Positions 12,793 through 25,600 of a stretch of 64,000 bases of DNA are shown here, piece after piece. A program made the translations under genes and the position numbers. Under the pieces are notes generated by a model that ran no database searches, was not told the DNA's origin, and worked only from the letters and a program-made list of their open reading frames with translations. The stretch is taken from assembly GCA_003993805.1 (NCBI GenBank), contig RSEF01000005.1:43289303-43353302 (forward strand), read 5' to 3'. The stretch is from Himantopus leucocephalus (taxonomy: Eukaryota > Chordata > Aves > Charadriiformes > Recurvirostridae). Numbering within the stretch: position 1 is the stretch's first letter; every line of letters starts with the position of its first letter.

Positions 12793-13839
12793 TAAAAGTA
12801 GCTGTCTCCTGAGGACCTGGACTTGTTGCCCATGAATTATGCAGATTGTAAAACAAAAGCTATAGACCTATAGGAACTGCACCCAAGAAAGAGACATACT
12901 GAAGTTTTAAAATTGGTATGTGGCAGCAGCTGGGAATAGTTCTGTTTGTGTTACTGTTATCAGGATTGCCGGTGCTAGCAATACTTATTTTTCTCGTAAA
13001 ACAGCTAGAACTGAAGTTATGATCTTCTTACATTGCTCTACAGAAAGTCCATATTTCTCATTCTCTTAGAAGGAATCTACATGAACTAGAAGAAATTTCA
13101 TGATTTATTAATTGTAATAAATGTGAAAGTACATAGTTATATGTTCATATGTACATTCTGAAATTAAACAATTTGCCTTCAGTTTTCATACAGTTACGTT
13201 TAGAGACAATAAAGAGTATCGTTGCAGAAATATTTGTTAATTCATCCCATTTGCACATATGAGGATATAGATCTATTATAACCTTCTAAGAAATAAGGGT
13301 TATTTCAAAACTTTATTCATCTGCCATAGGATTTGAAAGTCAAAACATGAATCATATGGTATAATATCAGAATAATTTAAGTATTATCATAACTTCATCT
13401 GTGTGTCCTCAAACCAGGACAAGGTACTAAAAACCCCTTATCTAATCATCAAACAGATAGAGTCACTATGTCTATGTTTATGTTAATAAACCCCTAAGTG
13501 TTTCTGAGTTCCTAAGCATAGGGCTTGTCCCAGCCTGCATCACAGCTCCATTGCAGGGTGAAACAAGATGCACACTAGTTTCTTATCATTTTTCATTACC
13601 CAGTTTCCCTTAAAAGAAAACCTAGAAATAACAGATCATAGTAATTTAAATACAACTTCAACATCACTCAGACGGTCAACTGAGATTTTGGTTACATGAA
13701 TAAAGGATAACTATGAATATATGATTCAAAAGTACAAAAAATGCAATGTAACTACGTGTAATTTAGCGGCAGTATAAAAACAAAAGGGTATCTCTACACA
13801 GTCTTTTGCAGAAAGTTGCAGTGAGCTCTGCCTATGCTG
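12793..13839. other. Non-coding DNA, nothing recognised
   Basis: AT-rich DNA between the long CR1 and the first solo LTR. No reading frame or repeat I can name. Confidence 0.5.
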
Positions 13840-13979
13840 AAGCTTGTGACAGTGTGCTCCCCCAAAGGCGCCAACCCGACCTTTATCTCCTGTAACCCTG
13901 TCCAAGTGATAACGACCCGTGGTGGTCATAACGGGTGCATGTAGTTGTGATGGCTGCACCTGGCTCAATGTGGTTTCGG
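13833..13979. repeat. Near-identical duplicate ending at a single N, probably artefactual
   Basis: These 147 bases match 13981-14127 with only three differences, all transitions. A single N at 13980 separates the copies. The duplicate includes host sequence outside the LTR ('tatgctgaagct'), which a second LTR insertion would not copy. The best reading is two overlapping contig ends, or two haplotypes, joined end to end instead of merged. Confidence 0.8.
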
Positions 13980-13992
13980 NTATGCTGAAGCT

Positions 13993-14947
13993 TGTGACAG
14001 TGTGCTCCCCCAAAGGCGCCAACCTGACCTTTATCTCCTGTAACCCTGTCCAAGCGATAACGACCCGTGGTGGTCATAACGGGTGCATGTAATTGTGATG
14101 GCTGCACCTGGCTCAATGTGGTTTCGGGGAGAGAGATAACAATGCAATAGCCAAGGGCTAACTTGAGCAATACTGGTACTGTGGTCAATAAGCAAATATG
14201 ACTGCAGGCCAATCATCTTACCTTCATAAATAGTGAACAGCCCAAGAGCCCTTTGAGCTCTCCTGCATGGCAGCAAGCTGCATGCCAGGATCTCCCCTTG
14301 AGTAGGGATGCCTCTCAAGGTTATTTATTGAGATTCAAAGATTGTCTGCTGCAACAGATCCTCAGTAAGTGACTAATAGCATGCTAAACTTTGAAATCTT
14401 AGCTAAGTGTTATAGAGGATTGATTGCACATATATAATCCTTTAGACATAAACCGTTGACCAAGTCTGGCAATAGGTTTGGGTCCAGCTGCACCTAGAGT
14501 CCTCTGAGTAGGAGTTTGGAAAGCAAGGGGATCCTTTCTGAACCTCATGACTCAATGGGAGGGTCTCTCTGACAGTCCTGTCTGACCCTGTCCTCTATGT
14601 AGTAAATAGCCAGGTGAGCCTTGCCATCTCAAATCTTGTTAAAACACTGACACATTTACCACCAAATTTTGTTAAACCTCTGTTTTATATCAGTAGATAT
14701 ACTGCCNTGAGTAGGAGTTTGGAAAGCAAGGGGATCCTTTCTGAACCTCATGACTCAATGGGAGGGTCTCTCTGACAGTCCTGTCTGACCCTGTCCTCTA
14801 TGTAGTAAATAACCAGGTGTGCCTTGCCATCTCAAATCTTGTTAAAACACTGACACGTTTACCACCAAATTTTGTTAAACCTCTGTTTTGTATCAGTAGA
14901 TATGCCGCTACTCTCTGCGAGTGAAGTGCATCATTCCATCTGCGACA
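13993..14947. mobile_element. Solo LTR of an endogenous retrovirus, ERVL-like
   Basis: The element starts TGTGACAG and ends CTGCGACA, giving TG...CA ends, and is flanked by the 5-bp direct repeat AAGCT (13988-13992 and 14948-14952). A 5-bp duplication is usual for ERVL-type elements. No internal gag-pol sequence is present, so it is a solo LTR left by recombination between the two LTRs. Removing the apparent duplicate at 14707 gives about 750 bp. Orientation is uncertain: the plus strand has CCAAT at 14209 and a 'cataaatag' TATA-like box at 14225, while the minus strand has an AATAAA signal near 14322-14330. I did not identify a family name. Confidence 0.75.
14505..14909. repeat. Second tandem duplicate around a single N, probably artefactual
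   Basis: Bases 14505-14706 and 14708-14909 are the same 202-bp segment with about seven differences, separated by one N at 14707. As at 13980, the single N exactly at the copy boundary argues for unmerged overlapping contig ends, not a true tandem duplication. It lies inside the solo LTR, a repetitive region that is hard to assemble. Confidence 0.78.
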
Positions 14948-14952
14948 AAGCT

Positions 14953-17900
14953 GACTAAGCTTTTAGTAATAGTGCAGCATTAAGTCCAAACTAATAAATC
15001 TTTCTGATTCATGATTCAAGCTTAGTACCATGCTAATGCAGATACATGGCTTCCATTTAGCTTAGAGCATGGGTAGATTCTNCATATGAGGCACAAAGGC
15101 AGTGAAATTGTCCCCAATAACAGTATTAAAAAGCTAAAATGAGGGAATGAAGGGAATGTATTTAGAGTGTATATACAAGTCATATGTAAAATGCACACAC
15201 ACACACATAAAATTTTTAAACTTAAGCTATTAGAAAGAAGATGAAGGAAATTGCCTAGGTGCATACAGCTGGCCAGAATGCAATTTACAGTAGCACAGAA
15301 CGTCTCTCAGTTTTTATATTTCTGAAAGAAAATGCATCATTCTTCCCCTATGCCTCTCCAATAAAGCCATTCTGTTATTGATTTTCTTTTGTTTTATTTT
15401 CCTTATAAAACTTTCAATGTCAACCTTGTATTAAGAAAAATCAGGTTTTGTCCTACAGATAATGGTACTTACTGTGTTAGAAAAGGTTAGACTCTACTAC
15501 AAATGACAACCATAACTGCTTTAAAGTCCTTTCTTTGTCCTACACATAAAAGTGCATGGAAGTAAAAAGAGTCATGTTTCAGTACACTGAAACCCCATTC
15601 ACTAGTATCTTACACATTTATTGCACAGAATTTAGGAGGGGGACAAAAAATCTGATTAAGAAATGTGGGACAATGTAAAATTTAGGTACATATAGTCTTC
15701 ATTTATCATAATTCTCATACTGGTTCAAAGATATACAGGGAGGGCTGAAAAAAACTGCAGCTATCCAATGTTATAAAACATCTCAGACCTCAGATATGAA
15801 GATAATAGCAAAGACAGAATTTTTTTAAACAATTAATAGAAAAAATCATATTTTGTTGTATCATGGCAATTGGAAACCTATTGGTCTTAAAAGCTCCAGG
15901 GTTTTCTTGAAGAGAGTAATGTTGTATTTAGTTACTATTATAGAGCACTCAGAGCTGAGCTACTCTATTCAGGTTGTTTACTTTATATTATTTGTCCTTT
16001 CACATCACCTCAGGGGAAAAAAAAATATCTGTAGCAAAGCAGAGAGTCTTAAAGTACATGTTTGCTTACCAACAAATGCTTATTTCCGATTTCTGATGGC
16101 TAAAAGATGTTTCAGTTTCATAAATTCAAGAACCATTGTGGTTTTATTTCTATTTATCTATTTCTACTTAGATCAGAAAGAATGGAAAAAGGTTGGTAAT
16201 TTTAAACTGTAAAAGAAGAATAAAATTAAGAAGTAATATTAAATTGCATACATTTTCATCAGTTTTTCTTTTAACTCTTTTTAATGCGACTTATTCCTAA
16301 GCCTGTGAAAAGAGATTTTTAAGACTCCTTTCTTCACCTAGAGGCTGGCTGTATCAATAAAAAACTCCTTCCTTCCTTGGCGCTATCACTCCATTGCCAG
16401 TATTTTAAAACTATCCCAGTAGTAACAGGAAATCGATCTTTATTATAAGATTTTTAACTTCAGAAATTTATGATAAGCCAGTTGAGTCAAACATTTACAG
16501 CCTAAGAAGACTAAAACTGTGTTGTGGTGGGGAACTGTAGAAACCAGCCAGTACAAAATGCTAAATCTAACTCTAGCCATTCAAAAATACATAGAAGCCT
16601 ACTCTTGGACTGAATAAAGTGCTCTTCAACCTGCTTGACTAATCAGATTGGACAACTGGAATATAGGAGATGCTGATTAAGACAATAATCTACTAGAGTT
16701 GGATCAAATATTTGAATTCATACCTGCACCCAACCCATTAAGTGGGTTATTACAGGTATTTCTTTAGAATATAGGATATTCTGAATTAATGCAGTTGAAG
16801 TTATGTCTGTTACATTTAAATAGTCAGTATGTCTTTGAAATAACAAGAAAGTTTCCATGACATTATTGATAACTTGTATCGATTCGATACGATTCCAAAG
16901 AGGAATAACATCAACAGCAAACACTTAGAAAAACCCACCTTTACAATATCATAAACTATATTTCTGTACATATAAAAAATGAGACCTGGCTGTGAGGACA
17001 AACAGCAGAGTACTGCTTGTATCTTCCTGCCTAAAAACATTTTTTCTTTCCAAAAATAGGGTAGCCCCATCTATAGTTCTTTTAAGAATATTTCCTGGCG
17101 TGTGGCATCCCATGACTCGTGTTTCAATGCTGTGTTAACAAGGACTAGCTGGCACTGGCCAAACTATGCCAAGAAGCATGCTAACAGTCGTGTAGCAGCT
17201 CTTTATATTTTTTTTCTGACTCCATTTACATTCCTAGTACAGACACTCTACTGAGTATTTGGGGGAAGTGGAACATCTGGGTTCAAGTCTCTGTTCTACA
17301 TGGAACAAGAACAGTGACTATTCTGTTTTCCCAGGGTTCAGGTAAGTGCTTCAGGTACTGACGAACTGGGAGGTATTGTGAAGTCTTTTTACTTTGTCTT
17401 GGGGAAAAAAAAGGCAGGGAAGGAGGAATGAGATACTTAAGCTAAAAAAAGGAAAAGGTTTTGTGTGAAGAGCAAAAAAAGAAAAAAGAATATAGCAAAT
17501 TTGACCATTTCACTATAGCTGTCTGACTCTGTAGTATCAACGTAGGGAACAAAGGGATTTTCTTCTAATAAACTGAGGAATTAAAGAACTCTGAAGTTAT
17601 AAAGCTGAATACTGATTTTGGGAAGATACATTTTGAACTTAAAGTGTGTGCCTCGTATCTCTCTCTTTGTGGACCTAGGCTGTACTACAAAAATACTTTT
17701 GAGTATCTAAGGCTTAATCCTTTTGAAAACATGTAAGAATTTATACATGAAATACAGTTCATGATTTTATGTCTTTGTGATGCTAAAATGTCTTAACGTG
17801 CTTTACTTACTTTCCCAGCTATGCTGAGCTTGGACAAGTTCTTTCCATCAGCCTGAAAAAAACTCCCAACAGTTTTCTTTTTTGTGAGTGAAATTAATGT

Positions 17901-19447
17901 TTGAAAAATTAGCACCTTCAATTTGTGCTCTTTTATGCATGTTGTCTTCTCTAATTCTACAGATTTCATTGGACTTCCACTAGATTTATACTCTTATAAG
18001 AAGAATTTGATTCATGTATGGTATCAACAGATATGTCAATTTTCCCTACTTCTCATACAGCAAACTTTACTATGTGGATAAATCTGACTTTTAATATATA
18101 TTAAGGAAAAAAAAAAGTGGATCAGAACCCAGGTATTATTATCGCTAATTAAGTTTTCTCACTCAAATAATGCTTTTTATATAAGTCTCTCCACTAGGGG
18201 CCGCACAGAGACTGCGTAAATATTACCTGTCAAGCTAGAATAAAACTCACATCAGAGAGTGAAAAAACAATCAACCCCCAAAACAGTGCTTTAATCCATG
18301 ATGAGGAGAAAACAATTTAAACTCCTAGGGAAGAGACACTGCTGGTTTTGTTTGTTTGCTTGTTTATTGCGAATGTAAGTAACATTTTAATTTTAATTTT
18401 CTAGTTGTAAAATTTTGACCCACTTTGGAAAAAAATGAAGTCTTGCACTTCAGGTTTTGACCTGAAGGCTTTAGGTTTTGACACGAGCCCAAACCAGGAC
18501 CTCTTTTTTTGGTGCTTCCTGTGGTGGTGCTGTAATTTCTACTGAGGAAATGACAGGCCAGCAGTGATGAGACTATCCTCATTTCAAGGGGGGAGGTGAG
18601 GGTAGAAACACACCCTCAGAGTCCCGGCAGGATCCCTGGGCCAAGGAAGCCACACCCACCATGGGCACACCGCTCTTCCCAGTAGGGTCCAAGGGGTGCT
18701 GACCCCCCCTGCAAGGCCCACATCCCTGGTCTGAGGGGAACTGGCACCATTGGCCTGGGGGCCCAAGGGACATGGGCAAGGATGTATAACACCAGAGAGG
18801 AGGGGCTGGTGATGGTCGCTTGTCTTTCAAGATCACTTTTCAGAATATTGATAGGATATTTGTGTTAATTTAAGCCTAAATAACCCTACTTTTTAAATAA
18901 TACCTGTTTAATAACAACAAGAATAATAGCATTTGGTTAGATATTGAAGATTTCAGTTAGGTCAATGACAATCCCTGGCTTTTCAAATGCATAAGGTTTG
19001 TTCCTGTTTGTTCATAAAGAGATTATGACTGTAATTCTCGGGGACGAGGGAGTTTCACCCAATTCAGTTGCTCCTGCATTTCCAAGCAGTTCTTGATGGG
19101 CACACATGAAGCTGACTAGTGATTTGGAGGTTCTTCATGCCCAATTTTCTTTTCTTTTTATTAGTCTACAGTGAATCCCAGGCATATAAGCAAAACTATG
19201 GCTGACACTGCATTGATGTGCCGAAATGACGTTTGGTATTTCTTATCATGTAAATTTGGTTCTTCTGTGAAATACAGGATGCCCCAAGAACTAATACTCC
19301 TGTTTCCCTTGAATATAACATGTTTTAAAATCCTAAAGATGAATGTTAGCAGTTTAAGTTAGGAAATAACATTATTATTGGGATTACTGTTATTATTGCT
19401 GCTGTCAATACAAATGATATTGCCCATAACATACTGGCAGTGCTACT
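14953..19447. other. Non-coding DNA, mostly featureless
   Basis: AT-rich sequence without a supported gene. It has a single N at 15082, a short CA run near 15193-15206 and purine-rich runs near 17400-17490. The GC-rich patch at 18590-18830 is listed separately. Confidence 0.5.
18590..18830. other. Isolated GC-rich patch of unknown origin
   Basis: About 240 bp of clearly GC-rich sequence inside an AT-rich surrounding, with 'gaccccccctgcaaggccc' and 'cctgggggcccaaggg'. Minus-strand frames of 85 and 60 codons cross it but are proline- and glycine-rich low-complexity products without similarity I recognise. There is no CpG cluster, so it is not a convincing CpG island. An old repeat fragment or a local GC-biased tract are both possible. 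Confidence 0.5.
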
Positions 19448-19785
19448 GCCAAGCTGATGAAGTATAGGATGAATGAGCAGATAGTGAGGTGGATGGAAAA
19501 CTGGCTGAATGGCTGGGTCCAGAGCGTGGTGATGAATGGCACAAAGTCTAGTTGGAGGCCACTAGTAGTGTATCCCAGGGATCAATAGTAGATCCAGTCC
19601 TGTTCAATGTCTTCATTAATAATCTGGATGATGGAGAAGAGTGTGCCCTCAGCAAGTCTGCAGATAACAAAAAACTGGGAGGAGTGGCTGATAAACCAGA
19701 GGCTTGTCCTGCCATCCAGAGAGACCTCAACAAGCTGCAGAAATAGCCTGACAGCAACCTCATGAAGTTCAACAAAGAGAATTGT
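19448..19785 (+). mobile_element. CR1 fragment, reverse-transcriptase region
   Basis: A plus-strand internal CR1 piece. It starts near 'gccaagctgatgaagtata' and runs through 'VRWMENWLNGW', the VSQGSIVDPVLFNVFINNLDDG block and the equivalent of the FADD motif. Here FADD has become S-A-D-N near 19659, destroying one catalytic Asp. It ends abruptly after 'catgaagttcaacaaagag', inside the coding region, where LTR sequence takes over. Both the 5' part and the 3' tail are missing. Confidence 0.88.
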
Positions 19786-20379
19786 GAAATATTCACAAAC
19801 TGCTCCAGTGTGGGTTCTTTCCACGGGGTGCAGTCCTTTAGGAACAGACTGCTCCAGCGTGGATCCCCTATGGGGTCACAAGTCCTGCCAGAAAACTTGC
19901 TGTAGCATGGGCTTCCCACTGAGTCACAGCCTCCTTCAGGCACATCCACCTGCTCCGGCATGGGGTCCTCCATGGTCTTCAAGTGGATATCTGCTCCACC
20001 GTGGACCTCCATGGGCTACAGTGGAACAACCTGGGTCAACATGGTCTTCACCATGGGCTGCAGGGGAGTCTCCACTCTGGCTCTCGGAGCACCTCTTCCG
20101 CTCCTTCTTCACTGACTGTCGGCAGAGTTTTTTCACGAATTCTCACTCTTCTATTTTGGTTGCTGTTGTGCAGCAGGTTTTCCACCCCCTTCTTAAATAT
20201 GTTATCACAGAGGTGCTACCACTGTCACTGATTAGCTCCGTTTTGGCTAGTAGTGGGTCTGTCTTGGAGCCAGCTGGCACTGGCTCTATCTGACATGGGG
20301 GAAGCTTCTGGCATCTTCTCACAGAAGCCACCCCTGTAGCCCCCTCACTACAACAACCTTGCCATGCAAACCCAATACA
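19786..20379 (-). mobile_element. Truncated LTR, same family as 40471-41374
   Basis: This shares blocks in the same order with the solo LTR at 40471-41374: repeated 'tgctccagcgtgg'-type units with 'ggggtcaca', 'ggtcttcaccatgggctgca', 'cttcttaaatatgttatcac', 'tgtcttggagccagctgg', and the terminus 'ccttgccatgcaaaccca' ending ATACA at 20379. The terminus on this side is kept and the other side is lost where it meets the CR1 fragment at about 19785. Orientation is taken from the better-preserved copy. Reading frames through it are by-products of GC-rich LTR sequence. Confidence 0.8.
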
Positions 20380-22354
20380 AAAAGAACCTCCCCAAACCTC
20401 TGATTTTTAGTGAGTGTTGTCTCTAATCTTTGTAAATAGTAGTATATAATTATGAACAGAATTATTTGCAAAAATTATAAGTTTTTACTGTATTGATCAT
20501 TATATTCCTTTTAAGTTAGATAATGAGAAAAAGAGATTTACAGTATCTTTAAATAAAATTTATACTTGCTTTTTCTACAAAATTAATTACTTTTAATAAA
20601 GGAATGAAACAAAACAACATAAGCACTTTCATGGTACATAGATGATAAATTATTTTCTTCAAAAGATTAATCCAGTATTCATATATGTTCAGTAAATAGT
20701 CTATGTATGCACTCTGTATATATTCACATACATCAACTTCCTAAATAAAACTTTTTCCATAATACTCATAATTTTCATATATCTATACATACAAAAAATA
20801 CTTTCTTATAGACTGCATTTTGTGTGTCTGTATGTAAATATATACATATATTTGTGCACAAACACATAAATAGGAATATTTAGAGTTAGATATAATTGCA
20901 GTCCTTGAATTCATGACAGATTCTACAATATTTCGTATGAAAATAACCACAATATATACCTGAGAACTGTTCACAATGACTTTTCATAAATCTTGGAAGC
21001 TTCGCTGCTAGACGATATTACTCCCATAAATTATGATTGTCAGTACTAACAGTCTAGATAAAGTCTATGCCCCTTGTCATTTTGGCAGCACTTTGTATTA
21101 ACATAGTCACAAGTGGTTTCCCATAATGTGGTACTATTACACCTGTGATGATTTGATTGGCAGCAACATCTATAATAGCATAGCATTATTGTCTGTGGCA
21201 GTTGCTGATAAGTTTAAGAACCAGTTTATACCCGATGAGCGCCATACTAGAAATATGCATCTAAGATTTGAAAAATGTACCTGCTGTTAGTAGGTACAAT
21301 TTGGGAATACTTGCTCCACAGAGAGGGGGAGACTGGTTGCCAGACTGTAATTATTAATCCTTTAGACATTAATGAACTTTCTTCCAGCTAAATTACTGTG
21401 TTTATTAATAATTCACAAAAATTGGCCAACCATTTAAAACAGTACATGCAGCTGTCTGATAAAGAGATAGTGCCTTTTCATTTGGCCTTAGAGTGTTTAA
21501 TAATTTAAAAGACAAAAAGGATAGGATTTTGCAGTACGCTAATAATGTGTCCCTAATAACTGAAGAATCCTGAAAACATATGTTCCTTTTGCCTTGCTTT
21601 TGCAGTTTGTGACTAGCTCTGTGACAAAGAAAATTAGGTCCTTGGGAGATAAAAAATATCAAGGAGAATAAGTAGGAAAAAATATGATTCTATACTTCCT
21701 CAAGCTAATGACACACCAGATTTAAAAGAATTAATGGCCAGCTTTCCTATATGATATGTGCACAGAGAACTAAACTATGCAGTGTGTCCAGAATCTTAAT
21801 AGCCATGCATTTCACAGAAAGTCCCAGAAGGGGGAGGTGTTTACTCTCAAATAGAGAGGCTTTTTTTTTTTACCTTCTAGGATTCATTATATTACTAAGG
21901 AGAATAAAGAAAAAGTGCCCTTTTTCTTCTTTAAAATAAAATTGTGGTAACTAAGACAGTTATTTTTGTTTTAAAATACAATGCTATAGATTAGCTGCAT
22001 GTTCCTCTTCCATTTGGCTCGTCATCCATTGGATCTGTGGAAAATTCCAGCTGTCCAAAATGTGTACTTATTCTAACTAAATCACTTGCCTTCTCTTTTT
22101 AAAGAAATGTGACACCTGTTGAACTGCTAACAGCAATAATCGAGCATGGGTAGAGGTGTTCTGCTATTTGGAGAAAAACCTTTGAAAATATATTTGTTAT
22201 CATGACAACATATGTTCCATCCTCACATCAGCCAGAAAGATACAAAATATCAACTACTAAAATTAGACTTTTGAAAATTATCATATCTGCATAGGTTTCA
22301 GCTAAAGTTTTTAAACACTTTGTCAAGGACCAAGTTCATTCTATATAAAAGGCA
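20380..22354. other. Non-coding DNA, nothing recognised
   Basis: AT-rich, with several TATA/CATA-rich stretches near 20690-20870. No gene or named repeat visible. Confidence 0.5.
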
Positions 22355-22660
22355 AGTGAGATGACCTGGATAATTACAAGCCACTCATCATGATACAGGT
22401 CCTAAGCAAGATAATCCAGCTGATGATGTTTGACATAATTCACAAAGTTTTTATTAGTGCTAAGTAACACAGGTTTATAAAAAATCTTTTCAAACTGATT
22501 GAAGATGTATTTTTGATGAGAACTAAAATCTGAATGATACTGATTTCAGTGGTGAAGGATAATACCTGCACACTCATGTGACACTGCCAGCATGCTCCAT
22601 GATGTGCCCTTTAAGAAAATTGCTATTGACATGACTGATATTGGACATTTTAAAGATTAA
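22355..22660 (+). mobile_element. Ancient CR1/L3-like LINE fragment
   Basis: The order 'gatgacctggataattacaa', 'caagataatccagctgatg', 'cacaggtttataaaa', 'tttttgatgagaac' and 'gtgacactgccagcatg' follows the reverse-transcriptase region of old amniote CR1/L3-type LINEs, from the DWxNYRPIS-type region to the 'FDEIT' block. It is heavily decayed and no frame stays open. It is probably older than the avian CR1 copies elsewhere here. Assigned from motif order only. Confidence 0.55.
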
Positions 22661-25600
22661 CCAGTTATCCAGTATCAAAATATAATTTTAAATAGCTGTC
22701 ATGAAATAGGGGCATTAGCTGCTCAGGGTCTTTATACAACACATGAAAAGATATAAGCTGCCTTAGAATCCAAGTTAACTTGACACTGAGACGACTTCTT
22801 AGACCTAAACCAAGTGCCTCTGCCTTTCTTCTTAAGAAATACATGAAATTTACCCTTTTACAATGTTGTCAAATACTCTTTTTAGGGAGTTTAGGTTTCA
22901 TCCTCCATGGAAATTCAAAATTCAGCACCTACTGCTAGCCCTCCTGTCAAGAGACAGTTATCTGCTCATTTTAGGAATGTTTCAAGATCAATTTCTGGTA
23001 CTGCTGTTAAAGCAGGCCCACTGTCTAGAAATGACCTCAAGATTTACCAGATAAAAGAGAGAGCAAAACATTCCCTGCTCCCTAAGTAGTATCCATATTT
23101 TACAGAAGCCACCAGGGTAAGATTCATCTTGCCTGATTTTAGATACCCTGAACATAAATGGTGGTATCTGAAAAAGTTGCTCCCAATGACTTCTACAGTA
23201 TATAGAGAAAAATGCTCAGGTTTAGGATATTAATGCTCTGACCTATTTTGAGCATATATAGGATAGCATCAGTTTATCAAAGTGCCCCTACATGTTGTTA
23301 GCTCAGATACAGATGTTGTATATGGTCAATTGAATGCTACTCGAGATAAATTCCAGACTTAAAACCAGAACCCGTGTCCTTCCCTTTCCAGAAGTGAATG
23401 ACTGTGGGGTAAAAAAAAAAAAAAAAAGATATTCCCTTACAGACCTTGAGTTCTTTCTTAAACCACAGGATAACTTTAATTGGAAGGGAGGATTGCAAGC
23501 TACCTCCCCCATTCTTTCAGTCCCAGCACCACCACACTAGAACATGGACAACTTAAGCTCTTTATGAAAGTGAGTGGAAGAATCTTAAGAGATGGAAAAT
23601 GGTTTAAATCACTGAAGACAGAGAGGAAATTGATCATTTGTTGTCTGTATCCTTGGTCATTGCTTTAAGCCCTAAGTTATTCCTTAAAACAGAGTTAACA
23701 TTCACCATCTTTTTTGAAAGAAAAAGTCAACTAATGCAACATTACATATGGAGCATGATTCTATCAGTGTGTGTTAACACACCTTGAGAACATCTTGTCA
23801 CTTGATCCCCACTGCAGGCTTCTCTCCTCTACAGAAGCAGACAGGTACATTGTGATTAGCCTACAGCTAGTGATGAGGTTGAAAGGAGGATTAATGGTTC
23901 ATTTCTGGATTCTGATCAAATGCAGAAGTAAGCTAATCCAGACTTTGATTTCCTGAACCAGCAAAGGAGGTGATCTCTCTGTGTTCCTGCTAGCCTTTAT
24001 GAGATGTTCTGCATGTGCTTTCAGGCACATGAAATGATAAGATCTGTACTGTGCAACCTTCCTTCATTCTTCTTTCCAGTACTATGCCAATCCATTAATT
24101 CTGATGGAGTTCTATGAAAAAGCAATGTTGTGGCTAGACACTAAAAAAGCAAAGAAAATAAATTCCTTATGGAATTCAAGACTTTCCAGGATTTGTCAGA
24201 GTTAATTGATATTTTCAGTGTCATAGCTTTCCATATAGTGCCTAAATTCTGCCCTTTTGATATCCTAACAGCTCATGGAGTTAGGTCCTAAAAGTCTAAG
24301 CCTGACTTAGAGCATCCATGTCTCCCTCCTGGGGGACAGTGATGCTGAAGAAAATAGAAGGAGATTTATGAGGTGAGGTTTTGGGGGTTTGTTCTCTAAC
24401 TCTTTGGAATTCCTTGCAAAACACTTTATTCAAGGAAGCTATTTGAGCTGCATTATGTACAGAGTCAAATATTAATCATGGTGATCCTGCCTAGCTTTAG
24501 AGTATCTCAATTTATTTTAATAACCATATTTTAAAAACATCCCTAACACCTTTTAGAAAGAAAATGCTGCTTTTTGTGAATCATCCAAGAAACAGATATT
24601 TTTTAATGCTGCTGTTATTCATATTACTATTATTAGGATCCTTTCTTTTCCTTTCTTCACTATTTTCAGAAAATGTCCTAAATTAAATGTGCTCAATTAA
24701 ATTAAAGATACGTTGTTGAAGAATGAACTTATGAAATTCATGAAATGTCAGTGGACGAGTCAAAAACAATACAACCGTTCTTCTCCATACGTCTGTCTAA
24801 GAGTCAAAATTTGACTCAAGCAACATGTAATTTTTTTTTTCTCCTTTATATATACATATCCGAAGACATGCAATTTTTTCCCCGGTCCTAATACTTAAGT
24901 CTGAAATGATACTAGTAAATATCTTCTGATCTTATAGCATGCAGGATACTGAAAGGATCTCTTTTGTTGCATTATGCTGTACTGTACTATTAGAGGATTA
25001 TGAAAACATGTGAACAAAATAGTCATGTTCATGTTATGCACTGCTTGCTACTAAGGAGACTCTGCATTGTTTCAAAATAAGATACAGCTTTCTGGGATAC
25101 AGCTGTGACAATATGTTGTGTCTCAGAGACTACCCATTGATTTCTCTGCTTGGGACTATAAAAATGGGATTTGCTTCCCATATACATGGTGGTATGTGCG
25201 ACGGGAGGATACCTCAAATGAAAGCATAAGTCAGGTTGGTATCATTCATGTGGTGATGATTAGTACCTTAGATAATCCAGAGTGGAATCTAGAGTGGTTT
25301 CTGTTGAAGTAACTATTAGACGGAAATTCAGCTTCCACAAGAACAGCTTCACTTCCATGTTAAGATACACACATATATTTTGGTTTGTTGAAACAAAAAA
25401 AACCATTTTGTTTTGGTCTAATTCACTGTTAAACTACAACTTCTGGTTAGGCCTTGCAGATAATTAGTTCAAATGTTTCAAATTACCACCTTTTTTTCTT
25501 TCCAAGCTTTACGGCTTGACTGTGCACCAGGGAAAGCAGCCTGAACTTCCTCACTTTGAGATAATTTGCTGATTTGGACAGTCACATGACTGTAGTACAT

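Noticed and set aside
13726..14318. Three similar minus-strand frames that look like a tandem protein repeat
   Set aside because: The similarity comes from the probable assembly duplication around 13980 in LTR sequence, not a repeated protein.
19784..20293. 169-codon plus-strand frame and its overlapping partners
   Set aside because: It lies wholly in the truncated LTR. The repeated GC-rich units of that family keep frames open by chance.
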